DNA of 64,000 bases from Bryobacterales bacterium (lineage in GTDB: Bacteria; Acidobacteriota; Terriglobia; Bryobacterales; UBA6623): the NCBI GenBank assembly GCA_028819215.1, contig JAPPMG010000086.1:25165-89164 (forward strand), given 5' to 3'. Within the stretch, counting starts at the first letter, position 1. The number at the start of each line of letters is the position of its first letter. Of the stretch, positions 50,700-58,584 are shown piece by piece. A program made the translations under genes and the position numbers. The notes under the pieces were generated by a model. It ran no database searches. It was given only the letters and a program-made list of their open reading frames with translations, and was not told the DNA's origin.

Positions 50700-53660
50700 C
50701 TACGGGTTGTAGCCCGAGCCAACCAGTAGCGGAACTCCTTGCGCCCGCACGAGCTTGTAAAATGCCGTCTTGGGCTCGACCTGGCCCGTCGCCGGATTGT
50801 TGAAGTTGAAATAGAAGAACGACTCTCCGAACAGCGCGGCGGCTTCGTACACATCCCTCCCGTCGAACAGCAGATACGGAGCCCGTCTCGAGACCGCGAA
50901 GCTGGCGGGGTTTCCGCTGAATTCGACCACAACCGTTTCCGGGTCGATGCCGAAGATGTAGATCGGGCCGTGCTTCCAGCGCGGGTCGCTGGACAAGACC
51001 GGGCCGGCGAAGTACCCCGAGGACTCGACTTCCAGCGCCGCACAGCGCACGAGCTCCTGCAGCCTCCGGTCGCCCGGGTTGGCCGCTAGGTCCGCCGCGT
51101 TAACCTCTGACGGGTCGCAAGCACCCGGAAAGTCCCGCGAGTAGATCCCGGCCCCTATCGCCGCCCGGTCCCCGTTCCACTCGATCTCCTTCACGTACGA
51201 ACTCTTCGGCTGGCTCCGCCCCGTCTCCGGGTTGGTGAACGCGTAGTAGATCCAGCCTTCGTCCACCGCCGACAAGATCCGGTGCAGCTCGTAGTAGTAG
51301 TCGCTGCCGAAGCTGTCGATCGACGTCCCCCACACCGAGCCCTCCCGGCTCGGCTCCGGCGGGAACACGTGCGCCAGGGCGGTCTCGCCGGACGGCTGCA
51401 CCTCGTCCACGAACACGTAGGTCGGGCCCGACTTCCAGCGCGCGTCCTCGTTGAACGCCCGCCGCGCCTCCTCCTCGCCGTTCTGCTGCACGTACTCCGC
51501 CGCGCACTGCACGAACGCCTGCAGGTCCGACTGCGTGCGCACGGCTGCCGCGGTCACGTAGTTGTCCGTGCAGCTCGGACCGGCGGCCGGCCCGGCAGGG
51601 TAGCCGGCTCCCACCAGCAGCGGCACCCCCTGTGCCACCACCCGCTTCAGAAAGCCAACCTTTGGCTGGTACGTGCCTGTCATCGGGTTGTAGGAGCGGT
51701 AGTACACGTAGCTCTCGCCGAACGTCCCGCCGACCTCTGCCATGTTGCGCCCGCCGAACTGGTCCCCGCGCGGGCCGCCGCGCCCCCACTCGTGCGGCGC
51801 CCTGCCGTTGACGCGCACCGGCTGGCCCGACATCACCTGATTGCCCAGCATGTCCAGCACGAACAGGTAGTTCTCCCCGTCCGTCCAGCGCGGGTCCCGC
51901 TCGATCTCCCGCTTGGCGAAGTAGCCGCCCGCTTCGACGACCAGCGCCGCGCAGCGCACGAACTCCCGCAAGGTCTCCGCGCTCGGAGCGGCGCTTAGGG
52001 TTGCCGCGTTGACCTCGTCGGCGTAGCAGGTGCCCGGCCAGTCGCGCGAATAGATGCCGGCCCCGATCACGGCCGGCTCGCCGTCCCAGTCGATCTCGAT
52101 GATGTAGGAGGCCTTGGCCGACCTCTTGCCGGTCGCCGGGTTTGGGAACGAGTAGTAGGTCCAGCCGGCGTCGACCGCCTGTGTCATGCGGTAGATCTCG
52201 TAGAAGAGGTCGTTGCCGAAGTCGTCGATCGCCTCGCCCCAGACCCCGCCCTCGCGCGAAGGGTCGGGCGGGTAGACGAAGGTCTTGGCGTCTGTGCCGG
52301 ACTTGGCGATGCCGTCGACGAACACGTAGGTGGGGCCGTGCTTCCAGCGCTCGTCCTCGTTGAAGGCGCGGCGGGCTTCGGCCGTGCCGTGCTCAGCGAG
52401 GTACTCGGCGGCGCAATTGACGAACGCCCGGATGTCGTTTTGCGTGCGCACGGCGCTCGCGGCAATGTTGTGATCGGAGCAGCCGCTCGTCATCGTTGCT
52501 CCGCCCTCCGAAGCCTCTCCTTGGTATAGGCCCGAGCCGATGATGTAATTGTTGGAAATCTCGCCTAGCACTGGGTGGCGGAATGTAATCGTGCGCTCGC
52601 GAACGAATGCCAGTTTCGGTACGTCGACGTTGTCGCTGTCGTCATCGGGATTATCGAAGTGGTACTCGACAAAACCTCCTTCATCACTCTGTGTCGCTGC
52701 GCTGATGACCTGCGGCAGGATCGCCTCGCCAGTGACGGCGTCCAGAACGGTCCCGGTCAAGAGCTTGAATTCGTATTTGTCTGGAAACGCCCCGTGGAAC
52801 AGGGTGTAGCCGGTGCGATCGATGATGAACAAGTAGACAGGGCCGGCCCTCCAGGGACCGTTCTCGTCACGCAAGACGCCTCGAAGTACGCCGGCGGAGT
52901 TGAAGCCTAGCGATTCGACGAGACCCTCGAAGTGATCAATCGCCCCATTCACGAAGGCTCGTAGGGTCGGGCGGTCCACGACCTCGCTCGCCGACACGTC
53001 CGGAGTGTGGTCTATGTCCAGGACTTCCGGACCAAAGTGAGACTCCTCGATCTGTGCACCGGCGAGCAAGATGAACGGCCCGTAGAAGACGGCGTGCCCG
53101 CCGACCCCTGGTTGGGGACAATCAAGGGCCAGACAGGCGACCGATGGGACGGCACCACCGCTGGCTTGGTCGCTCGCGGCCGCCGCGAGGATTTCCTTGG
53201 CTGCGGATTCCTTGAGGAGCCTCCCCGAAGTCGCCATATCGGCCGAGTGAAAGAGCACCCGCATGTGGATCGGAGCCTGCGGGTCTGCGAACACCGCCGG
53301 ATCTACGGATAGGCTGACAGCCGAGATCTCTCCGGACCGCCAGTCTCCGTCTTCCAGACGCATGAGGCACGAAGCGTACGCCAATTCCAGCTGGGTGGTG
53401 ATACTAGACAGGTAGTCTCGCGCTGCAACGGCGAAGTCCCTTAAGTTCGTGGCTGTTGGGTCTGCCACTACTTCAGCGGCCGTTATGCTCGGTTTCGAGA
53501 GCGGGTTTCCCTGATAGCCGGCAGGCGGCGGACAAGTCTCGTGTGCTTCGTGTGCCGAGAGCTGGGAGACGCCGAAGAGCAGGAGTCCAGCTACCGCAGA
53601 GAGTTTCCTTACCGCTCCGCCATAGCGAAAATCACCTAAGCCTAGATTCATCGCTAGCAT
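50700..53660 (-). CDS. Secreted protein with six tandem Cache-like modules
   Basis: 986 residues with an N-terminal signal region (KLSAVAGLLLFGVSQLSAHEA) and no later transmembrane helix or signalling domain. I see six modules, approximately at 58-220, 222-395, 399-550, 552-697, 702-853 and 855-986. Each has an AAEVVADPT- or AVRTQNDIRAFV-like helix, a DxRWKHGPTYVFVD strand, a tyrosine-rich YYxFxNPxTG turn and a closing VGAGIYSRD or LLVGSGY strand. This matches the single-Cache (sCache_2) pattern of chemoreceptor and sensor-kinase ligand domains. Modules 3+4 and 5+6 are a recent duplication of a two-module unit. A soluble secreted six-Cache protein is unusual. Ligand-binding is inferred, and the ligand is unknown. 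Confidence 0.8.
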   Translation of the reverse strand: MLAMNLGLGDFRYGGAVRKLSAVAGLLLFGVSQLSAHEAHETCPPPAGYQGNPLSKPSITAAEVVADPTATNLRDFAVAARDYLSSITTQLELAYASCLMRLEDGDWRSGEISAVSLSVDPAVFADPQAPIHMRVLFHSADMATSGRLLKESAAKEILAAAASDQASGGAVPSVACLALDCPQPGVGGHAVFYGPFILLAGAQIEESHFGPEVLDIDHTPDVSASEVVDRPTLRAFVNGAIDHFEGLVESLGFNSAGVLRGVLRDENGPWRAGPVYLFIIDRTGYTLFHGAFPDKYEFKLLTGTVLDAVTGEAILPQVISAATQSDEGGFVEYHFDNPDDDSDNVDVPKLAFVRERTITFRHPVLGEISNNYIIGSGLYQGEASEGGATMTSGCSDHNIAASAVRTQNDIRAFVNCAAEYLAEHGTAEARRAFNEDERWKHGPTYVFVDGIAKSGTDAKTFVYPPDPSREGGVWGEAIDDFGNDLFYEIYRMTQAVDAGWTYYSFPNPATGKRSAKASYIIEIDWDGEPAVIGAGIYSRDWPGTCYADEVNAATLSAAPSAETLREFVRCAALVVEAGGYFAKREIERDPRWTDGENYLFVLDMLGNQVMSGQPVRVNGRAPHEWGRGGPRGDQFGGRNMAEVGGTFGESYVYYRSYNPMTGTYQPKVGFLKRVVAQGVPLLVGAGYPAGPAAGPSCTDNYVTAAAVRTQSDLQAFVQCAAEYVQQNGEEEARRAFNEDARWKSGPTYVFVDEVQPSGETALAHVFPPEPSREGSVWGTSIDSFGSDYYYELHRILSAVDEGWIYYAFTNPETGRSQPKSSYVKEIEWNGDRAAIGAGIYSRDFPGACDPSEVNAADLAANPGDRRLQELVRCAALEVESSGYFAGPVLSSDPRWKHGPIYIFGIDPETVVVEFSGNPASFAVSRRAPYLLFDGRDVYEAAALFGESFFYFNFNNPATGQVEPKTAFYKLVRAQGVPLLVGSGYNP
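50703..51557 (-). repeat. Second copy of the duplicated two-module unit (modules 5+6)
   Basis: Encodes residues about 702-986. It corresponds to the first copy at 51570-52466. The last module is slightly shorter and ends with the protein C-terminus (LLVGSGYNP). Confidence 0.7.
51570..52466 (-). repeat. First copy of a duplicated two-module unit (modules 3+4)
   Basis: Encodes residues about 399-697 of the six-Cache protein. Shared landmarks with the second copy (50703-51557): AVRTQ(N/S)D, AEY..., ARRAFNED, RWK.GPTYVFVD, PPDPSREG.VWG, AGIYSRD and, in the second half, FGESYVYY and RAQGVPLLVG. The protein similarity is high, so the duplication is within the gene. Confidence 0.7.
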
Positions 53661-53848
53661 GAATACCTCCGTATCCTTGCCATGCTATCAAACGGATTAA
53701 CTCCGCACACAGATTCCACATAGATTCCACATAGGTTCCCGGGCCGATCGCGGGAAGTCCGGTCTTGCTCGCACATGCCCACGGGGGCTGGTACGAGGTG
53801 CGCGGGTTGGGTTCGAACTGATGTGATCCGCCGTGTACGGGAGCTGGC

Positions 53849-54547
53849 CTAGCGTTCGAAATTGCGCAGACGTGTGAGCCTCCCGGGGGATATCCCCAGG
53901 TAGTAGCCGAGGATGCATAGTTGGTGCTTCCAAGTCACGCGCCACACACCATACTCGCGCCAGCGCCGGGCCGACGTCACAGACGCGCTCTCGGCGATCC
54001 GGATCCTGCCAAGCCGCTTGAGTCGAAGTACCAGATCGAAATCCTCCATCACAGGCAGGTCCGCGAAACAGCCCACCTGTTCGAACGCGTCGCGCGACAT
54101 GAACAAGGCTTGGTCGCCATACGGAAAGGCGAAGAGCTTGCAGCGGATGCCGACCATGCGTTCCACCAAGCTGGTTCCGAAGCCGGATGCGTCGAGTCTG
54201 AACCTGAACGCCCCGGCGACCGCGCCGGGCTCATCTAGGATGACCCGGATCTGCTCGGCGAAATCTTCGGGCAGTGTCGTGTCTGCGTGCAAGAACAGCA
54301 GAATCTCGCCGACCGCACGCGCTGCTCCTAGATTCTGCTGCTTGCCCCGGTTGGCCGGACTTCTCAGGACACGCACTCCGAATGACTCTGCGATCTGCAC
54401 TGTTTCGTCACTGCTGCCGCCGTCGACGACGATGATCTCGGCCACACCGGTGCCTTCTAGCTGTCGAAGTGTCGCGCCGATCTGTTCGGCCTCGTTCAGG
54501 GCGGGGATGATGACCGAGATCGGGCGAGGCTGAGTACTGTCTGGCAT
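53849..54547 (-). CDS. Glycosyltransferase, TIGR04283 family (rSAM/selenodomain-associated transferase 2)
   Basis: 232 residues from ATG 54547, where the GT2 core begins: ISVIIPALNEAEQIGATL, then EIIVVDGGSSDETVQIAES, GEILLFLHADTTLPEDF (DxD-like) and MVGIRCKLFAFPYGDQALFMSR. FADLPVMEDFDLVLRLKRLGRI and SARRWREYGVWRVT are family signatures. The frame is open to 54646 but overlaps the flavoprotein gene. Family members sit near radical-SAM/selenodomain, TVP38 and DUF547 genes. The acceptor is unknown. It lies just downstream of the flavoprotein gene. Confidence 0.87.
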   Translation of the reverse strand: MPDSTQPRPISVIIPALNEAEQIGATLRQLEGTGVAEIIVVDGGSSDETVQIAESFGVRVLRSPANRGKQQNLGAARAVGEILLFLHADTTLPEDFAEQIRVILDEPGAVAGAFRFRLDASGFGTSLVERMVGIRCKLFAFPYGDQALFMSRDAFEQVGCFADLPVMEDFDLVLRLKRLGRIRIAESASVTSARRWREYGVWRVTWKHQLCILGYYLGISPGRLTRLRNFER

Positions 54548-54572
54548 CGCGATCGGCGCGTGCGGCACAGCC

Positions 54573-56102
54573 TCACGCCTGCAACCGGAGCATCGCGCGC
54601 AGCAGGCGCCGCACGCCGGGAGTGAGACGCGTTCGCTGGTAGGCATCCGCCGCCTTGCGGATGGCCTCCGCCTGCGTCGGGTAGGGGTGGATGGTGGAGG
54701 CGATGGAACGCATACCCGCGCCAGTCGTCATGGCTGTGGTGACCTCTGAGATCAGTTCGCCGGCGTGGGCGGCAACGATGGTCGCGCCGACGACCTTGTC
54801 GGTGCCGCGCTTGCAATGCAGCTTGACGAATCCCTCGGATTGCGAGTCCAGCACGGCCCGGTCGACGCTTGAGAGTTCCGTCCGGTAGGTGTCGATGGCG
54901 ATGCCCTGTTCCGCCGCAGCAAGTTCGCTAAGGCCCACATGAGCCAGCTCGGGATCCGAATACGTGCACCACGGAACATTCAGCCTGCTGGCGCGCGAGC
55001 GCCCGAAAAAGAGCGCATTGCCGATCACGATGCGGGCCATGGCGTCGGCCATGTGAGTGAACTTGTAGCGCGAGCAGATATCTCCGGCCGCATACACGCG
55101 GCGGTTGGAGGTGCGCAGCCGGTCGTCTACAACAATGCCCTCTCGGGGGTCAGATTCAACGCCTGCTGCGTCGAGCCCGAGACCTTCGAGATTGGGAGCG
55201 CGACCGGCCGCGACCAAGACTCTGTCAGCGCGCACCTCGCCATCGCCGCTGCCCGAAGTCACCTCGAGCACGCTCTCGGCGCCGTCCTGCCGCACAGCCC
55301 TTACGCTGGTGCCCAATAGCGTCTTGACGCCATCTCGTTGCATGGACGCGGCCACGATCTCCGCGGCGTCGCGATCCTCCCTGATCAAGATCCCCTGCTC
55401 GACTTCGATCAGTGTCACCTGCGATCCGAATCGGGCGAAACTCTGCGCCAGCTCCACGCCGATCGGGCCCGATCCGATTACGGCCAGCCGATCCGGCAGT
55501 TCGGTGAGCGTGAAGACGGTCTCGTTGGTCAGGGGATCGGATTCCTTGAGGCCCGGGATCGGGGGCATCGAGGCTCGCGTTCCTGTGGCGATGCATGCCT
55601 TCGAGAATTCCAGTTCGGTGCCGGCCACCCGCACGGTCCGCGCCCCGGTGAACGCTGCTTGGCCGAGGTAGACGTCAATCCCTTGCTCGCTGAACCGTTT
55701 CGCCGAGTCATGCGCGCTGATGCCCGCGCGCAGGCGTCGCATGCGCTCCATCACCTTGCCGAAGTCGACGACTGGTCTCTGGGCCGAGACGCCGAATTCC
55801 GCGGCGTCGCGCACGCTGGCGATGGCGCGGGCGGCCCGGATTAGCGCCTTTGATGGCACGCAGCCTGAATTCAGGCAGTCTCCCCCCATCAGACTGCGCT
55901 CTGCCAGAGCTACCTTGGCACCCAGCCCAGCCGCGCCGATGGCGGTCACCAGTCCGGCCGTGCCTGCTCCGATCACCACCATGTGATAGCGGCCTTCCGG
56001 TTTGGGATTCTGCCAGTCTTGCGGGTGTACGTTTTTGATTAGGCGTTGGTTGTGCTCGTCGAGAGGTTGGGCTGGAGCGAGGGATTCGGCGAGAGCGGGC
56101 AC
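54573..56102 (-). CDS. Mercuric-reductase-like FAD-dependent disulfide oxidoreductase
   Basis: 509 residues. FAD motif VVIGAGTAGLVTAIGAAGLG (about 42-61), redox-active C76/C81 in GGDCLNSGCVPSKALI, NAD motif VIGSGPIGVELAQSFARFG, and near the C-terminus the HPYPT catalytic His. It lacks the N-terminal metal-binding domain and the C-terminal Cys pair of true MerA, so mercury reduction is unlikely. It begins with a GTG at 56102, with a TATAAT box (56117-56122) a few bases upstream. It is upstream of the TIGR04283 gene, and similar flavoproteins are found with TVP38/TMEM64 genes, one of which lies 2.5 kb away. Confidence 0.88.
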   Translation of the reverse strand: MPALAESLAPAQPLDEHNQRLIKNVHPQDWQNPKPEGRYHMVVIGAGTAGLVTAIGAAGLGAKVALAERSLMGGDCLNSGCVPSKALIRAARAIASVRDAAEFGVSAQRPVVDFGKVMERMRRLRAGISAHDSAKRFSEQGIDVYLGQAAFTGARTVRVAGTELEFSKACIATGTRASMPPIPGLKESDPLTNETVFTLTELPDRLAVIGSGPIGVELAQSFARFGSQVTLIEVEQGILIREDRDAAEIVAASMQRDGVKTLLGTSVRAVRQDGAESVLEVTSGSGDGEVRADRVLVAAGRAPNLEGLGLDAAGVESDPREGIVVDDRLRTSNRRVYAAGDICSRYKFTHMADAMARIVIGNALFFGRSRASRLNVPWCTYSDPELAHVGLSELAAAEQGIAIDTYRTELSSVDRAVLDSQSEGFVKLHCKRGTDKVVGATIVAAHAGELISEVTTAMTTGAGMRSIASTIHPYPTQAEAIRKAADAYQRTRLTPGVRRLLRAMLRLQA

Positions 56103-56116
56103 GGTTTACAATCGGG

Positions 56117-56122
56117 ATTATA
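56117..56122 (-). promoter_or_regulatory. Candidate -10 box for the flavoprotein-glycosyltransferase operon
   Basis: TATAAT on the minus strand, 14 bases before the GTG start at 56102. This is close enough that the transcript would have a very short leader or none. A TTGACT lies only 9 bases upstream, too near to be a normal -35 box. Confidence 0.4.
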
Positions 56123-56235
56123 GCCCCCGAGAGTCAACGTCACGGGCCGGGTAGAATGTCCGGCAAACAGCGATCTTGGCAGGGCTCTTCAGTTGTCTGG
56201 CCCAGTCGCCACGTTAATCCCGAGGTGAATGAATC

Positions 56236-56934
56236 ATGCACAGTATTGGATCTCGCCGAACGTTCTTTTCGAGCAGCCATTTTCTAGCGCTCTTGTTGCT
56301 GGTCGCTCTCAACATCGGGCCGGCCTTTGCCCAGGCACCTGACAGCGCCGCGATTCGTGCGCGTGCCGCCCCCCAGCGGATCGGCGACGGCTCGTCCCGG
56401 TCTCCGCTGCTGAGAGCGATGGCCCAAGGGCAGGCACCGGACCGCCTGTTCATCACCTGCTCGGACTCGCGCCTGATTCCCGCTTCGATCACGTGGACGG
56501 GTGTTGGCGAGCTCTTCGTGATTCGAAACGCGGGCAACATCGTGCCTCCCTTCGACACCCGCCCGGAAGGAGTGAGCGCCACCATCGAGTACGCTGTCGC
56601 CGTACTCAAAGTGCCGACCATCGTCGTCTGCGGCCACACGTTTTGCGGTGCGATGAAGGGCGCCTTGGAGCCGGCCGGCCTAGATGCGGTCCCGAACGTC
56701 CGGAACTTCCTCAAGTTCGTCGAACCGGCCAGATTGGCGGTGGAGCAGCTACACCCGAATCTCGACGCCGCCACTCGCTGGCTGCGACTTGTGGAGCAGA
56801 ACGTCCGTCAGCAGCTTACGAATCTGAAGACCCATCCATGGGTGGCGGCTCGCACGGCCACCGGCGACCTGAGGCTTGAGGGCTGGGTATACGACCTCGA
56901 GAAGAGGGAAACGCGTATACTGCCTGTCCCTTGA
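56236..56934 (+). CDS. Exported beta-class carbonic anhydrase
   Basis: 232 residues with a signal peptide (about residues 1-33, ending AFAQ). It interconverts CO2 and bicarbonate. Zinc ligands are visible: C75 in FITCSDSRL (with the Asp77/Arg79 dyad), H134 and C137 in VVCGHTFCGAM. It lacks a long C-terminal extension. The periplasmic location is less common for beta-class enzymes and suggests CO2/HCO3- handling at the envelope. It is divergent from the flavoprotein gene and has no clear partner downstream. Confidence 0.9.
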   Translation: MHSIGSRRTFFSSSHFLALLLLVALNIGPAFAQAPDSAAIRARAAPQRIGDGSSRSPLLRAMAQGQAPDRLFITCSDSRLIPASITWTGVGELFVIRNAGNIVPPFDTRPEGVSATIEYAVAVLKVPTIVVCGHTFCGAMKGALEPAGLDAVPNVRNFLKFVEPARLAVEQLHPNLDAATRWLRLVEQNVRQQLTNLKTHPWVAARTATGDLRLEGWVYDLEKRETRILPVP

Positions 56935-57529
56935 TGTGCATCGGCGTCCTCCGATCCCGCGTGCCTATCTCGTGTGCGCGGAACCCCGCCGGCGAATGAT
57001 CCCTCGGTAACCCGGTCCGTGGGGCGGAACCGGACAAGCCGCGCCGGGCCGTCTGGTTCTCCGTCCCGCAAGCCCCCTCGTCTACGACCAGTGGCGGCTC
57101 TTGGCAAGGCGATCCGGTCCGGTCTCCGGGGAGCTGCCGCGGCCGGATCCCGCCGACGTAGATTCCCAGCGGCTCTGCTTTCGGGACTTGGAACTCCGCA
57201 TCTCCAGACAGAACGTTCTCATCCGTGACGTTGCAAGCAGGATCGAGCGGCTAGAAGCGGAGGCGGAGGTCCGGACACAGCCGTGGGATATCGCGCATCA
57301 GCACTACGGCGGACTTGTTAAGTGGGCGTTATCGTTCCGGAGCTTTTCGCGAGGTCCAAGTTGGTCATGAATTGCTCAACGTGGAATTCAGGGACCTCAG
57401 AGAGTTCGTAGCATTCGCCAGCTCCCGCAGCGAATTCGGAAGCCCGCTTGGGGGCACAGTCGATCTGTGGCGTGATTCCCTGCTGACTTCATTCCGCCTC
57501 GGGATTCGATCTGGTACATTGGCTGCGAA
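56935..57529. other. Intergenic region, 595 bp
   Basis: It holds one weakly protein-like frame (57101-57370), annotated separately at low confidence. A second overlapping frame (57315-57533) is also mildly protein-like but has no family match. No RNA gene or terminator is seen. Confidence 0.4.
57101..57370 (+). CDS. Possible small coiled-coil protein, doubtful
   Basis: 89 codons. The middle (RLCFRDLELRISRQNVL, then IRDVASRIERLEAEAEVR) has a regular heptad-like pattern suggesting a coiled coil. The rest is compositionally ordinary for GC-rich shadow frames. I recognise no family and see no ribosome binding site. It may be a gene remnant. Confidence 0.2.
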   Translation: MARRSGPVSGELPRPDPADVDSQRLCFRDLELRISRQNVLIRDVASRIERLEAEAEVRTQPWDIAHQHYGGLVKWALSFRSFSRGPSWS

Positions 57530-58459
57530 ATGAACCCACGCAGGCGCCAGTTCATCCGGGCCGGTCTCGCGATGGCTGCTGCGGTTGCGGTCCCGAGTTG
57601 CAGGGCGGCCGGACGGAAATTCACGATTGCCTTCGTCCCCGGCAGCATCGGCATTGAAGCTGATCAGGGACGCTCGATCGAACTCGCGTCCAAGCATGGC
57701 TTCGAGTCTGTGGAGCCTTTCGGAATGCAGCTGCTGAAGGACGGCAGCGGCCGCTATGTCGATGCTCTAAGGGCCGCTGACCTCCAGTGGGCTGCGGCGA
57801 GGCTCACCGTCAGCCTGCGCGCTGATGGTGCGGCCTTCCAGGGGGGCTTGGAGGAGCTTCCCGCCGTGGCGCGGGCGCTCCGAGGGGCGGGTGTGACCCG
57901 CGTGGGCACCGCCATTTCCTCGTACAGCGAGGAACTGAACTATCTGGACAACTTCAAGCTTCACACGGAACGTCTCCGGGAAGTCGGCACTGTGCTGGAA
58001 GACCAAGGCCTCCGTCTGGGGTTGGAGTATTTGGGCACCAAGCGGCTCTGGACGGCGAGCAGGCACGCGTTCGTTCACTCGATGGCCGAGTGCCTCCAGT
58101 TGATTGCTGAGGTGGGGAAGCCGAACATCGGACTTGTGATCGACAGCTGGCACTGGTGGACGGCTCGAGAGACTGTGGACGACATCACGAAGCTGACCAA
58201 CAGCCAGGTCGTTTCCGCCGACCTCAACGACGCTCCCGCTGGCATCGAACGCGATGACCAGTACGACAATGCGCGCGAGCTTCCTGCCACAACCGGAATG
58301 ATCGATGCGGAAGCGTTTCTCGATGCATTGCTGCAGATCGGCTACGACGGCCCAATCCGGGCGGAGCCCTTCAACCAGCGGCTCAACGACATGGACGACG
58401 ACAATGCCTGCCAGGCCACTGCAGCCGCAATGAAGAAGGCATTCGATCTGGTTGGCTAG
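57530..58459 (+). CDS. Tat-exported sugar-phosphate isomerase/epimerase (xylose-isomerase-like TIM barrel)
   Basis: 309 residues. A Tat-lipoprotein leader (RRRQFIRAGLAMAAAVAVPSC) is followed by the AP-endonuclease-2/xylose-isomerase-like barrel: ELASKHGFESVEPFGMQLL, GLRLGLEYLGTKRLW, NIGLVIDSWHWW with metal ligands, SADLNDAPAG and a final GPIRAEPFNQRL. Exported members act on sugars outside the cytoplasm. It is probably anchored to the membrane through Cys24. The reaction is not determined. Confidence 0.87.
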   Translation: MNPRRRQFIRAGLAMAAAVAVPSCRAAGRKFTIAFVPGSIGIEADQGRSIELASKHGFESVEPFGMQLLKDGSGRYVDALRAADLQWAAARLTVSLRADGAAFQGGLEELPAVARALRGAGVTRVGTAISSYSEELNYLDNFKLHTERLREVGTVLEDQGLRLGLEYLGTKRLWTASRHAFVHSMAECLQLIAEVGKPNIGLVIDSWHWWTARETVDDITKLTNSQVVSADLNDAPAGIERDDQYDNARELPATTGMIDAEAFLDALLQIGYDGPIRAEPFNQRLNDMDDDNACQATAAAMKKAFDLVG

Positions 58460-58584
58460 CGGAATGGTCCGGCCCTGATCGACGCGCGAGCCTGGCTGCC
58501 TCAAGGCTCCCGATGCAGGCCGTCGGACCGCACGGACGCCGCGCTACCAACGTTTCGGGCCGGGCCTCGTAACCTGCCTCACAG

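Noticed and set aside
53800..53830. GGTTCGAAC-like tRNA T-arm
   Set aside because: The flanking bases do not form the five-base stem and no acceptor stem is found.
54573..56102. True mercuric reductase MerA
   Set aside because: No C-terminal Cys pair and no metal-binding N-terminal domain.
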